64,000 bases of DNA. It comes from Drouetiella sp036703255. GTDB lineage: Bacteria; Cyanobacteriota; Cyanobacteriia; Elainellales; Elainellaceae. The position numbers and the translations under genes were made by a program. Below the pieces are notes generated by a model that was not told where the DNA came from, ran no database searches, and worked only from the letters and a program-made list of their open reading frames with translations. Of the stretch, positions 24,544 through 33,790 are shown piece by piece. Where the stretch lies: assembly GCA_036703255.1 (NCBI GenBank), contig DATNPL010000163.1, forward strand, positions 39,361 to 103,360. Direction: 5' to 3'. How positions within the stretch are numbered: the stretch's first letter is position 1; each line of letters begins with the position of its first letter.

Positions 24544-25044
24544 GTCTTTATATCTCTCTTGTCCGTCGTAGGTTTAGTTTTCCCCAGGCAATGTCGAAAA
24601 CCTTCAGCTATGTTGCATGGCACCCTGAGTTTATGAGGCTGAAGGCGATCGCCCTAGCGTCCGATGAAATTGCAAAGGCTAGATCTCGAAGGCTAAATTT
24701 CAAAGACAATATAAATTTCAAAAGTTTTAGTAATTTTTGATCTTGACTTTTTAAGCTTGTCAGTTAGCAGAATATTCAAGTCAAATGAAGCAGCCTTGAG
24801 AGAGAACCTCGTCGCCATCCTAATCTGTTCAACGAAAGTTATCGTTGCGCGACATTACTGATTTTTGCGTCATCTTCGTAAAATCCGTACTTAATTTACC
24901 AGATGATTCATAGAAACTCGCAACATTTGTTAAACAGTTGAGCCTTAGAAGCTGAAACTGTGGGCGATCGAGCGGTTGACCGAACTATTTGGCAGGAGCT
25001 TACGTAACTTTATCTCGCAGGCTTTTAGCACTAGCTATAGATGG
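24544..25044. other. Intergenic region (about 500 bp), promoter side of the ELWxxDGT gene
   Basis: No gene, RNA or convincing hairpin is seen. It is A+T-rich around 24700-24760 and must hold the promoter of the minus-strand gene starting at 24543 and the 3' end of the DUF4230 gene. Confidence 0.5.
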
Positions 25045-25959
25045 CTAAAACGGTGGCTGAGGCAAGCTGTTTTCCCTCAAACTGTTTTCCCTAGAAGGAG
25101 GAGAAAGTGAAGGTGAAGACAGAGAAGGAGGGGAGCTAGAGGGAAGAATCAACGGCTCCAGAGTAGGCTGCTCAAGAGAGGATGGAGGCAGCAGAGAAGG
25201 GGCCAGAGTATTGGCTCCGCAGGCAGGCGGTAGCGGCTGTTCCTCAACAGATAAATTTTTATAGGTCGTGCCAAGCAGTTGGGTAATGGCTATCTTGGCG
25301 CGATCGTTTGCCTGTTGCAAGATGCCGCTGGTACAGGCAGATTCCACCATTCTTTCTAGGGTCTGGCGCTGAGCTAACTCTTGAAGCTCTGGGGCTACGT
25401 CTGGGCCTAAGCCCATAAAGCCGCGATCGTAGTCGTAGACCTTAGAGCGATTGACATCAATTTTGCTGTCTAAGATCTTGGGGGAGGGCAGACGCAGCGT
25501 GATGGCATCGCCATTGACCTGAACATCAGTGGGTTGCACCGCCGAAAGATCAATTCCGGCTCTCACTTCGCCATAGGCAATGTAGAGTAGCGTCGTCGTG
25601 CCCACGACGTAGCCGCCCACGGTGCGATCGCGGCTTGTAGGCACAACGGTTTCCATGGCGTATACAGCAGTCGTTAGTTCGCTAGCATTGCGCACTTGCT
25701 GAACGACAATCGCGCGCAAATCAATTTTGGGTTCTGGCTGAGGTTTGTCAAACAGCGTATAGAGATCGCTGAAAAAACTGGTTCCCGATCGCCAGACCCC
25801 TGCCAATAGAAAGATCGCAATTAAAGCAAAGCTGCCAGTGGCCACCAGAGATAAGTTTCTGATGAAGCCATGAATACCCCAAGGGGAATCTGGCTTACCA
25901 CCGCGCTGTTGCACGCGACCCTGACCTTGAGGGCGCTGATGAGACGTGAATCTATTCAT
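25045..25959 (-). CDS. DUF4230 family membrane-anchored protein
   Basis: A 304-aa protein. After a basic N-terminus there is one transmembrane segment ('LSLVATGSFALIAIFLLAGVW', about residues 35-55). The DUF4230 domain spans about 85-245 ('LTTAVYAMETVVPTSRDR', 'LLYIAYGEVRAGIDLSAVQ', 'ITLRLPSPKILDSKIDVNRSKVYDY'). The C-terminal 55 residues are a Ser/Pro/Leu low-complexity tail. The domain has no assigned function; the topology suggests it faces the periplasm or thylakoid lumen. It is divergent from ndhM, with 355 bp between. Confidence 0.82.
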   Translation of the reverse strand: MNRFTSHQRPQGQGRVQQRGGKPDSPWGIHGFIRNLSLVATGSFALIAIFLLAGVWRSGTSFFSDLYTLFDKPQPEPKIDLRAIVVQQVRNASELTTAVYAMETVVPTSRDRTVGGYVVGTTTLLYIAYGEVRAGIDLSAVQPTDVQVNGDAITLRLPSPKILDSKIDVNRSKVYDYDRGFMGLGPDVAPELQELAQRQTLERMVESACTSGILQQANDRAKIAITQLLGTTYKNLSVEEQPLPPACGANTLAPSLLPPSSLEQPTLEPLILPSSSPPSLSSPSLSPPSRENSLRENSLPQPPF

Positions 25960-26135
25960 GCGATCGCTTTCTCTCGCTGGAAAACTGGGTCATCTCTTGT
26001 ATCTGGGTCATCTCTGGTTCAAGGTTAGCCCAACAACTTCGTTTAGAAACAGGTAAGCAAGAGGTTAAGTTTGCAATCGAGCTGAAACACTTTGTTTAGT
26101 CTAAGACACAACGTTAGGTTTCCAATCTGCTGTTT

Positions 26136-26175
26136 GTCGTTTGAAAAGGTCGCTACAGTAGCCGTTTCAAATGAC
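26136..26175. other. Stable hairpin in the 355-bp gap upstream of ndhM
   Basis: GTCGTTTGAAA (26136-26146) pairs with TTTCAAATGAC (26165-26175) with one G-T pair, and the 18-nt interior can form a further short stem (CGCTA/TAGC). It lies 140 bp before ndhM and could be a 5' leader structure or a small RNA. The rest of 25960-26314 shows no gene. Confidence 0.35.
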
Positions 26176-26314
26176 GAGCCATAGGTAAAGACCTGCTTTA
26201 AAGTAGAAAACTTATCTTTCATGCTTAAAGTGCCCGGAAAATCAACCTTATAAAAAGCCTGTAAGATAGCTTTATAGATTTAGCGCGTTTCTCAATACGC
26301 ATCCTTCAATACCT

Positions 26315-26677
26315 ATGCTGCTCAAGTCTACAACTCGCCATATCCGCGTCTTTGCGGCCGAAATCAGCGATGACGAACTCGTTCCTAGCGACAGCACTCT
26401 AACCCTAGACATCGATCCAGACAATGAATTTCTCTGGAATGAGGGGGCACTACAGCAGGTTCACCAGAAATTTGATGCTCTGGTAGCCGCTTCTGCCGGA
26501 GCCGAGCTGACGGACTATAATCTGCGCCGAATCGGCTCTGACTTAGAGCATTTTGTCCGATCGCTGCTTCAGTCTGGGGCGATCGCCTACAATCTCGAAA
26601 GCCGCGTTCGCAATTACAGCATGGGCTTACCTCGCATTTCAGATGAAGGGGCAGACAACCATCTAGTGATTAAATAA
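26315..26677 (+). CDS. ndhM: NAD(P)H-quinone oxidoreductase (NDH-1) subunit M
   Basis: A 120-aa peripheral subunit of photosynthetic NDH-1, which drives cyclic electron flow and CO2 uptake. It begins 'MLLKSTTRHIRVFAAEI', followed by 'LTLDIDPDNEFLWNEGALQQVHQKFDALV' and 'DYNLRRIGSDLEHFVRSLLQSGAIAYNLESRVRNYSMGLP'; these are the family's signature blocks, conserved in all cyanobacteria. It stands alone, as usual for ndhM. Odd point: the last codons and the stop lie inside a perfect 17-bp tandem duplication (26663-26696). Confidence 0.96.
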   Translation: MLLKSTTRHIRVFAAEISDDELVPSDSTLTLDIDPDNEFLWNEGALQQVHQKFDALVAASAGAELTDYNLRRIGSDLEHFVRSLLQSGAIAYNLESRVRNYSMGLPRISDEGADNHLVIK

Positions 26678-26696
26678 GCCTAGTGATTAAATAAGC
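26663..26696 (+). repeat. 17-bp perfect tandem duplication across the ndhM stop codon
   Basis: CTAGTGATTAAATAAGC occurs at 26663-26679 and again at 26680-26696. The first copy encodes the final residues and the TAA stop; the second is untranslated. Confidence 0.9.
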
Positions 26697-26703
26697 GATT
26701 TAG

Positions 26704-26740
26704 AAGCGGTTCTAGGGCGGTACTCTCCCAAAACCGCTTT
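26704..26740 (+). terminator. Terminator of ndhM
   Basis: AAGCGGTT and AACCGCTT pair at the two ends (about 26704-26740), with inner GGG/CCC pairing, followed by TTGTCTTG. It lies just after the tandem duplication. Confidence 0.6.
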
Positions 26741-26840
26741 GTCTTGATTACAGAATTGAGTAAAACCCACCCTAGAGAGAGACTTGATCGGCCTACGGAG
26801 GTCTAAGATATCCTGATAGGACTGCTGTATTTCTGGCTTG

Positions 26841-29315
26841 ATGCAAAACGCCGCAGCAATGCTTTATTGCTCTAACCCCACCTGTCAGGCTCTCAACCCT
26901 GAAGAGAATAAATTTTGTCAAAAATGCCGGACTCCACTAGTTCGGCAATACCTATGGGCACTAGGCGCTAATGTTGCGTCGATGCAGAAGGGGGATCTGC
27001 TGGGCGATCGCTATGTCAGTAAAGGCGATCGAGTCTTTTTAGACACAAAGCCGGGGTTGCCATCAGCCAACGCTTCAGAGGTTCCCGAACAATATTTACC
27101 TTACCTACATCTTTCCCCTTTACGGCTGCATGTACCACAGGTGTACGAGTGGTTTTCGACCCCTGTGCGCGATGATGTCACCTTGCTGCTTGACTATGCC
27201 CCGCTCTGGGTTTTGCCTGAAGCGTCCTCTGACCCTGCGGCATCTGAATCGATAGCCAATACCCAAATCCAGCTTTTTCCACCCCTATTGACAGTTTGGC
27301 CAGAGGCTAGCGCCCTGCGTCAGCTCAATTGGCTGTGGCAGATGGCCAACTTGTGGCAACCACTATGTAGCGAACAGGTCGGATCTAGCCTCTTAGACCC
27401 AGACTTGCTGCGGGTTGAGGGGGGCATCTTACGCTTATTAGAACTGGAATCAGATATTAAAGAGATTTCTTTGTCGGCTTTGGGAGAGCTGTGGTTACAG
27501 TGGTCAGCTACGGCAAGACCGGAGATCCGCGATCGCCTTCAGCAGATCAGTCAGCAGCTAATTCAAGGGCAGCTTCACAACGCAGAACTTTTGATACAGC
27601 AGCTTGATCAGGCGATTAGTCAAGTGGCTCAGGCTCAAAGTCGCCACATTCAAATTGCTACTCTAAGCGACCAAGGCCCAACCCGGCAGCGCAATGAAGA
27701 TGCCTGTTTTCCCCCTAGCGGGACTGTGCAGGGTGGAACAGTTCAGAACGGTACTCTCTCAAACGGCTCTGGCTCTCAAGCCCTGGCGGCAACCCCCACC
27801 GTTATCGTCTGCGATGGGATTGGAGGACATCAGGGTGGAGATGTGGCTTCTCATTTGGCGATCGCGGCCGTTGAGCAACGCCTACAAGTCTTGAAGCCAG
27901 AAGCCCTAGATGCCGTGACTTTGACGGTAGAGCTGGAAAAAGCGATCTGCCTCGCCAATGATCAGATTAGCCAGCGCAACGATAGCGAACAAAGATTCGA
28001 TCGCCAGCGGATGGGCACAACCTTAGTCATGGGACTGCTGCGCGATTATGAACTTTATGTTACTCATATTGGCGATAGCCGCGCTTACTGGATCACACGC
28101 TGGGGTTGCCATCAGATCACGCTAGATGACGATGTAGCCTCTCGGGAGGTACGGCTAGGCTATAGCTCCTATCGACAGGCTTTGCAGCAGCCTAGCTCAG
28201 GATCGCTAGTCCAGGCATTGGGCATGGGGTCTTCAAGCTTGCTCTATCCCTCAGTGCAGCGATTTATATTGGATGAAGACAGCATTTTCCTGTTCTGTTC
28301 TGATGGCTTGAGCGACAACGAACGGGTGGACTCTTGCTGGGATACCGAAATTTTGCCGTTGCTATTGGGTAAGGGTGATCTGGCGATCGTGGCGCAGCGG
28401 TTGGTCGAAATCGCTAATCGGCTGAATGGTTATGACAATACCACCGTAGGCTTACTCTATTGCCAAGTGGCGGATGCATCGCCAGTGCCAACGCTGTCAG
28501 CTTTGCCCCCGGCTGCTGTGCAAGACTCCGCTGCAACGGCGATCGTAGCTCCCTCTCTAGCAACTCCTCCATCTGAACCAGAGGCGTCCTCAGCGATCGG
28601 CACTCAGCTCCTGCGGCAGAAGTCTCCTGGCGTTAGTCCATTACCTTTACTGCTAGGTATTGTGGTGCTAGCTAGCTTAGGCCTGGGGTTAATTGCTGCG
28701 CTACTGCCCACTTGGACACAGCGGGCAAGATCGCCCATTGCAAGTCCAGTCGCTTCGCCCTCACCCACGGTAGCGCCTAGCCCCATCACCACTTTGCCAC
28801 CATTGACGGTAGGACTGCGCATACAATTACAGCGATCCAGCGCTGAGGGCAAACCGCCCACCCTCCTTTCCGATCCTCAAACGCTGTCTTCTTCATCTGA
28901 CCCAGCCGCCCCTCGTTTGCTAGGAGCCATTCCGGTGGGCAGCACCCTTGAGGTCTTGAGTACCGGAGGAACAACACCGCAAGATCGATGGGTGCAGCTC
29001 CGAGTTTGTTCGACCCCTGAGGGCGCAAGTCCGGAGACACCCTCAGTGCTGCCTTCAGCTCCTCCTTCAGAGTCGCCCTCAGAGTTGCCCTCAGCAGAGG
29101 CAGCTTCGCCTGAAGCACAGCCCCAGGTTGAACCCTCTGCCGAAATTCTGTTGTCTTCCCCGGCAGCAAGTTCACCTGTGGCCTTTCTTCAGCCTGGGCA
29201 GACGGGTTGGATTCGTGAGGCAGAGATTTTGCCTTGGGTCGGTCTCAGTCAAAGTTCTCCGGAACAGAAGGGCATCTGCACGAATTCAGTAACATTCAAC
29301 CCGCAAAATCCTTGA
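26841..29315 (+). CDS. PP2C-type Ser/Thr phosphatase with zinc ribbon and kinase-like N-terminal region
   Basis: ATG 26841 is preferred to the adjacent TTG 26838; 824 aa. Residues 10-29 form a four-Cys zinc ribbon (C10, C15, C26, C29). Residues about 45-245 resemble a decayed protein-kinase fold ('LLGDRYVSKGDRVFL', hinge-like 'DDVTLLLDYAPLW', 'SLLDPDLLRVEGGILRLLELE') without catalytic residues. The PP2C domain (about 275-565) has 'DQGPTRQRNEDA', 'CDGIGGHQGGDVAS', 'HIGDSRAYW', 'CSDGLSDNE' and 'DNTTVGL', with all metal Asp positions present. A transmembrane helix is near 610 ('LPLLLGIVVLASLGLGLIAAL'). A Pro/Ser-rich region and a beta-rich, SH3-like tail follow. It probably reverses Ser/Thr phosphorylation; targets unknown, but two FHA proteins are neighbours. 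Confidence 0.88.
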   Translation: MQNAAAMLYCSNPTCQALNPEENKFCQKCRTPLVRQYLWALGANVASMQKGDLLGDRYVSKGDRVFLDTKPGLPSANASEVPEQYLPYLHLSPLRLHVPQVYEWFSTPVRDDVTLLLDYAPLWVLPEASSDPAASESIANTQIQLFPPLLTVWPEASALRQLNWLWQMANLWQPLCSEQVGSSLLDPDLLRVEGGILRLLELESDIKEISLSALGELWLQWSATARPEIRDRLQQISQQLIQGQLHNAELLIQQLDQAISQVAQAQSRHIQIATLSDQGPTRQRNEDACFPPSGTVQGGTVQNGTLSNGSGSQALAATPTVIVCDGIGGHQGGDVASHLAIAAVEQRLQVLKPEALDAVTLTVELEKAICLANDQISQRNDSEQRFDRQRMGTTLVMGLLRDYELYVTHIGDSRAYWITRWGCHQITLDDDVASREVRLGYSSYRQALQQPSSGSLVQALGMGSSSLLYPSVQRFILDEDSIFLFCSDGLSDNERVDSCWDTEILPLLLGKGDLAIVAQRLVEIANRLNGYDNTTVGLLYCQVADASPVPTLSALPPAAVQDSAATAIVAPSLATPPSEPEASSAIGTQLLRQKSPGVSPLPLLLGIVVLASLGLGLIAALLPTWTQRARSPIASPVASPSPTVAPSPITTLPPLTVGLRIQLQRSSAEGKPPTLLSDPQTLSSSSDPAAPRLLGAIPVGSTLEVLSTGGTTPQDRWVQLRVCSTPEGASPETPSVLPSAPPSESPSELPSAEAASPEAQPQVEPSAEILLSSPAASSPVAFLQPGQTGWIREAEILPWVGLSQSSPEQKGICTNSVTFNPQNP

Positions 29316-29627
29316 GCGATCGCTTAAACAAACCAACGGGTCTTGAATCTTGATTTTTTTGATGACGCGCTGAATTTCTCTTAAGGTGAGCAAATGTATC
29401 AAAACTCGATTAGTTTGCCCTACATTTGGCGATCCCCAATATTATTGAATGATCCCCACACTTTCTTTGTCAAAAGAAGTCTAAAAAGGAACAAGTTGAC
29501 ATTTATCTGTCTCTTCAGACCAGATAGACTTGTAGGGTAGGTTAAACCTTACAGATTAATCTCACAGGTTAAGCTGTAGGGCGAAGCTGGAATTGGTGTG
29601 TTTTGGTCTTGAAGTCTACTGGTTTAC
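29316..29627. other. Intergenic region before the CHAT-FHA gene
   Basis: 312 bp without a gene. A perfect -35 hexamer TTGACA is at 29496-29501, but the best -10 candidates (29519-29530) are poor, so the promoter call is weak. No terminator for the upstream phosphatase gene is obvious. Confidence 0.3.
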
Positions 29628-31271
29628 ATGACTGCGTCTGATAACCCTTGCCTCAGTTTAGCGATCGCCCGTTTAACGGCTGCCGAGCCGCAACACTATG
29701 CAATTTGGGTGTTTCAGGCTCCCTACCCTGGAGGCTATGTCCACCACGATCGCATGTGGACTCAGCCCCTGTCTGAGTTGTGGCAGCATTGGCAGAGCAT
29801 TTTCTCTCTGCGGGGCTTGCCTACGGTGCCGCATGTGGGTATGGCACCCCCCCCCTTGCTCTTAGACCTCAACCCGCCAGACACAACAGGTTCACCCCAG
29901 CTCAACCAGCCGACTAGCTACACAGGGCGGCTGATGCAAAACTTGGGGGTCAGCCTTTGGCAATGGCTGTTTGACGGCTCTATCCAGAGCAGCTTTAACC
30001 AGAGCCAGGGGATAGCGATGGGGCAGATGCGTCCCTTGCGGTTGCGGCTAGAAATTCGAGATCCCGATTTGATTCCCCTGCCTTGGGAAATCATGCAGCC
30101 CCAGGCGGGTAAGCAGGCGGCTTCTCTGAGCCAGCAAATTTTGTTTAGCCGCACCACCAGCGATGTTGATCCGCTTCCAGTTCTGCGATCGGAGCAATTT
30201 CTCAGAATTCTTCTTGTTTTGGGCGTCGATGCGGCTCCTGAGGCTTCCGATGCGGCAAACCACGCTCAGCTTGACCTAGAGCAAGAGGCCGCCTCGCTTG
30301 CTAAAGTCTTAGAAACCGCAGCCACGACCGACCTGCGGAACAATCGCATGACGACTCCTGCACTCTGTCAGGTGAAGACGCTAGTACAGCCAAGTCCGGC
30401 AGAGCTAATCGACTGCCTGGAATCGGGCAATTACAACGTGCTTTTCTATGCAGGACACGGCACTCCGGCTCCTGACGGCGGAATGCTGCTGCTGCATCCT
30501 GAAGCCTCTATCAGCGGCACAGAGCTAGCGCAGGTTTTGGTACGCTGCCAGGTAAGGTTGGCCGTTTTTAATGCCTGCTGGGGCGCGCAGCCTGACCAGC
30601 AGGGACAGCAAACTATCCCTCGCAGCAGTCTGGCCGAGGTCTTAATCCATCATGGGGTTCCGGCAGTTCTGGGCATGCGCGATTCTGTAGCCGATCAGGA
30701 AGCTCTAACATTCATCCAGGTTTTTGCCCGCGCTTTGGCAGAACGATCGCCCATTGATGAAGCCGTGGCGATCGCCCGTCAGCAGCTCCTAACCCTTTAC
30801 AAGTTCAATCAGCCCGCCTGGACATTACCTGTCTTATACATGCATCCTGAATTTAATGGCGAACTGATTCGCCCCTTTACGGAGGGCGTGACAGAAATCC
30901 CAGACGCTTCGCCTAGCTGGTTGGGGCGGCAAACGCCAATGGCATATCTACGCTCGGTGGCTTCGCCCAATCAACTGTGGTCAGTGCGAGGGGGCATCAT
31001 GCGCGTAGGACGCGGTGAAGGCAATGATGTGGTATTGCAGCAGCCAGAGGTTTCTCGCGAGCATGCCGAAATTTTCTATCGCGACTCTTCTTGGAAGGAA
31101 GATGTAGAGCCAACTTATCTCTTACGCGATCGATCGCGCTGGGGTACCTGGGTTTTGGGTACAGAAGGTTGGCACAAAGTGCATCATCAGGAGGTGCCAT
31201 TGCCCTCTAAGACCCAGCTTAAGTTTGGCAATCCTCGGAGTCAGGCACTAGAGTTCATTATTGAGAGTTAA
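29628..31271 (+). CDS. CHAT-domain caspase-like protease fused to FHA domain
   Basis: A 547-aa protein. Residues about 130-410 form a CHAT domain, the caspase-fold protease class. The catalytic His277 is in 'LFYAGHGTPAPDGGMLLL' and Cys317 in 'LAVFNACWGAQ'; both are present, followed by 'GVPAVLGMRDSVADQEALTF' and 'AIARQQLL', typical of active CHAT domains. Residues about 455-545 are an FHA phosphothreonine-binding domain with G461-R462, 'SREHAEI' (S476, R477, H479) and 'RSRWGTWVLG'. It should cut proteins when recruited by, or released from, a phosphorylated partner; that is inference. Its neighbours, a PP2C phosphatase upstream and an FHA-PrsW protease downstream, suggest shared phospho-control. 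Confidence 0.9.
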   Translation: MTASDNPCLSLAIARLTAAEPQHYAIWVFQAPYPGGYVHHDRMWTQPLSELWQHWQSIFSLRGLPTVPHVGMAPPPLLLDLNPPDTTGSPQLNQPTSYTGRLMQNLGVSLWQWLFDGSIQSSFNQSQGIAMGQMRPLRLRLEIRDPDLIPLPWEIMQPQAGKQAASLSQQILFSRTTSDVDPLPVLRSEQFLRILLVLGVDAAPEASDAANHAQLDLEQEAASLAKVLETAATTDLRNNRMTTPALCQVKTLVQPSPAELIDCLESGNYNVLFYAGHGTPAPDGGMLLLHPEASISGTELAQVLVRCQVRLAVFNACWGAQPDQQGQQTIPRSSLAEVLIHHGVPAVLGMRDSVADQEALTFIQVFARALAERSPIDEAVAIARQQLLTLYKFNQPAWTLPVLYMHPEFNGELIRPFTEGVTEIPDASPSWLGRQTPMAYLRSVASPNQLWSVRGGIMRVGRGEGNDVVLQQPEVSREHAEIFYRDSSWKEDVEPTYLLRDRSRWGTWVLGTEGWHKVHHQEVPLPSKTQLKFGNPRSQALEFIIES

Positions 31272-31499
31272 GCGCGAATCAGGATTGCCCGTTTCATAAA
31301 ATCAAAGATTTTTGAACGCCAGCTTTTTGAAATCTTGTGACGTGCTTTTCATGTCATCAAACTATAACTTTCGCTCTCATAACTTCTGATCTTCTGATCT
31401 ACTGATCTACTGTGGCTGCGTCTTCTGCTTAAGCTTCCCTTGAAACCTTGCCTCAGAAGATTAGCTGTAGAAAGCTAGAAGATTGGCGGTAGAATGCCT

Positions 31500-31544
31500 A
31501 ATCTATGCATAAAAAGCTTTGCGTAGGAAATCTATGCATAAAAA
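31500..31544. repeat. Two 16-bp direct repeats upstream of the 31661 gene
   Basis: AATCTATGCATAAAAA occurs at 31500-31515 and 31529-31544, a 29-bp period. They lie about 120-160 bp before the start codon and may be operator sites. Short CTTCTGAT/CTACTGAT repeats also occur near 31385-31410. Otherwise 31272-31660 holds no gene. Confidence 0.6.
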
Positions 31545-31660
31545 ATCTACAAAAGCCTGATAAAGCTCCGATCGATTGCGGAACGGCGTAGAGAATCTGT
31601 GTAGTAATTTCCAGTAAGCATCCCAGCAGGGTCTATTTACAAAAGCTAGAGGAGTCCGTC

Positions 31661-32275
31661 ATGCCCAATGAACCTATCCGTCCGCTGATTTCCGCCTTTC
31701 AGTCTCAAGCCGAGCTAGAGCTACTGCACATGATTTTGCAAAGCTCTAACTCTTGTTATCCCTGTAACCCGGCTGAGCCAGAAGCAGAGGCGTACTTTGC
31801 GGCTTTGGAGCAGGAAGTCTTTAGGACTGGCTGGACTGAAGAAGATTTCGCTGCACCCGCTCAACGCCTTGCGACCCAATTTGATCAGCTTTGGGCGATC
31901 GCACCTGTTGCCGATACAGCTAGCCAAATTTTGAACACAGAATTTCTCCAGCGTTTTACCACACAGGTGCCGCATCAAGTGCTGAGCAACATTGTCCAAC
32001 GCGCTCAGCAGATCATCACCTCTAATTTATCGCTGGCCGATCAACTCGTTCATGCGGTTCAAGACTGTTTGCCTAGCTGGGGCGAAGAAGACTTACAGGT
32101 CTTGGCGCGCCCGTTTGCCTATGCCATGCGTGGCTCTGAAACCGAGGCTCTAGAAGTTGTGCTGCGATCGGTACGCTGTGCCGAGTGGAAAGATTTGTCT
32201 AGCATTGAGCAAGCTCGCTTGAGTTTGGCGATCGCCCGTTACGCGATCGATCAAACTGCAACCGACCAAAATTAG
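31661..32275 (+). CDS. Conserved helical protein of unknown function
   Basis: A 204-aa, mostly helical, acidic protein without signal peptide or membrane segment. Visible features are a Cys pair in 'SSNSCYPCNPAEPEAEAYF' (residues about 30-48), a helical core 'FDQLWAIAPVADTASQIL', 'QRAQQIITSNLSLADQLVHAVQDCLPSWGEEDLQVLARPFAYAMR', and 'SIEQARLSLAIARYAID' near the end. I recognise no catalytic motif. It lies between the CHAT-FHA gene and the convergent FHA-PrsW gene and may belong to that group. It has a GGAG-like ribosome site shortly before the ATG. Confidence 0.7.
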   Translation: MPNEPIRPLISAFQSQAELELLHMILQSSNSCYPCNPAEPEAEAYFAALEQEVFRTGWTEEDFAAPAQRLATQFDQLWAIAPVADTASQILNTEFLQRFTTQVPHQVLSNIVQRAQQIITSNLSLADQLVHAVQDCLPSWGEEDLQVLARPFAYAMRGSETEALEVVLRSVRCAEWKDLSSIEQARLSLAIARYAIDQTATDQN

Positions 32276-32359
32276 AGACACTGCAAAACTAGAGGCACTG
32301 AGCTGACCCTCAACCAGCGACTCAAATAACGAGAGCTGTTAGCTAGTAAACCTACAACC

Positions 32360-33757
32360 CTACTTAGAAAACCGAGTGGCAAAGTTTTCTGAACGGGTGG
32401 GAGAAAGCGCTCTAGCTTTCAAGATGGCGGCCGCTAGAAAAGCGTAGGACGTAATTCCAATTACGGCAAGCACAAAGAAATTAATTAGCCCGGTGGCATT
32501 CCAGAGGGCGTGCAGTGCTGCTGCCGTGAGGTATCCTACGGCCAAAATCTGCCAGCGTCTGCGCGGCTTCAGCACGCTCAGACCAATGAAGTAGCCGAAG
32601 TAGCCGCTGTAGGCCATGTGACCAAAAATGGAGCCGAGAACGCGGGGAATCAAAAGCTGCACACCCAGCGCTGCCCCTTGACCTGACTGTAGCGAAACAG
32701 AATTCACAATTTCAGGCACATATTGTCCCAGGGTTTCCAGAAGAGTAAACCCTACAGCAGAGGCTGTACCCAGCAATATGCCATCTAGCGGCTCCCAAAC
32801 GCCGATGCGCTCTCGTCGGGGCGATCGCAGCATTGTGCCCCAAAAATAGACCATAAACACAGGCAATGCCTTCAGCAGCTCCTCCATTAAGCCAGCGCCC
32901 AGAAACATCCGCATCAGCAAGATCAAAAAATTCTCAGAGGCGCTGTCTGTCGCGATGCCTCCGGGCAGCACTTCGCGGAAGATATAGACAAACAGATCGA
33001 GCATGGGGCTAGTCAACAGAAACACCGTCGTCAGAGCCGTGCCCACCAACAGCCACCAAGGCTTGTGTTTGCCGCACAGGAGATAGATAAAGTAGTAGGC
33101 TCCGCCTGCAATGTAGACAGCTAGCAGCAGGTTAAAAACTAGGGGATCGCCCACTGAGATAAACATCATCACCACAAAGGCAACGGTGAGGATTCCTGGA
33201 ATGAGATAGGCTTTTTGGGTCAGGTCACGTCCTGTAGAGACGATCGGGAAAAGCTGACTGAACGTTACGGCTTCGGAGGGGTCAGATGAAGGCAGCTTGT
33301 AGAGATCAGGCTTACGCTTTTCATACCGCTGAGTATCAGAAAATGAGCCATAGATCGGTTCGCTATCCGATTCGCTGTCTAGGTCAATATCGAGCCACAG
33401 CGGGGGCGGAGACACCAGAGCCGCCTCAAGCTGGAATACAAATTGGGCATCTTGTGCCAGCGTAATCCGATCGCCCTGCTGAAGTAGGCGACAGCCCTGC
33501 AAGCGCTGACCGTTCACAAACGTGCCGTTGGCGCTCGTTAAATCGCAAATTTGCCAATGGGCATCCGCAGACAGGCAAATTTTGGCATGTTGCCGCGACA
33601 CGCCCCCGTGAATCTGAGAATCCAGAACAATTTGGCAGCGTGGGTCGCGCCCAATAACGACTGCCGTTTCAGAATTTAGCGGATAGGAAGCTGAGACTCC
33701 TGCCCCGTTAAGAGAAATTTGCTGAAGGAATGCTGCTTTAAAGGGAGATCCGGTCAT
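32360..33757 (-). CDS. FHA domain fused to PrsW-type intramembrane metalloprotease
   Basis: A 465-aa protein. Residues about 15-110 are an FHA domain with 'VVIGRDPRCQIV' (G36, R37), 'SRQHAKI' (S54, R55, H57) and 'LTSANGTFVNGQRL'. Residues about 180-450 carry 7-8 transmembrane helices of the PrsW/CAAX-protease superfamily. The active-site motif E291-E292-x-x-K295 is in 'LMEELLKALPVF', with further conserved residues E340 ('FTLLETLGQY'), H379 ('IFGHMAYSGYFGYFIG') and H415 ('ALHALWNATG'). It probably cleaves membrane proteins in response to a phosphorylated partner. It may form an operon with the small membrane protein upstream. Confidence 0.9.
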   Translation of the reverse strand: MTGSPFKAAFLQQISLNGAGVSASYPLNSETAVVIGRDPRCQIVLDSQIHGGVSRQHAKICLSADAHWQICDLTSANGTFVNGQRLQGCRLLQQGDRITLAQDAQFVFQLEAALVSPPPLWLDIDLDSESDSEPIYGSFSDTQRYEKRKPDLYKLPSSDPSEAVTFSQLFPIVSTGRDLTQKAYLIPGILTVAFVVMMFISVGDPLVFNLLLAVYIAGGAYYFIYLLCGKHKPWWLLVGTALTTVFLLTSPMLDLFVYIFREVLPGGIATDSASENFLILLMRMFLGAGLMEELLKALPVFMVYFWGTMLRSPRRERIGVWEPLDGILLGTASAVGFTLLETLGQYVPEIVNSVSLQSGQGAALGVQLLIPRVLGSIFGHMAYSGYFGYFIGLSVLKPRRRWQILAVGYLTAAALHALWNATGLINFFVLAVIGITSYAFLAAAILKARALSPTRSENFATRFSK

Positions 33758-33790
33758 CAGAGAGGATGCCGTAGAAGCACAGAGAGGAAA

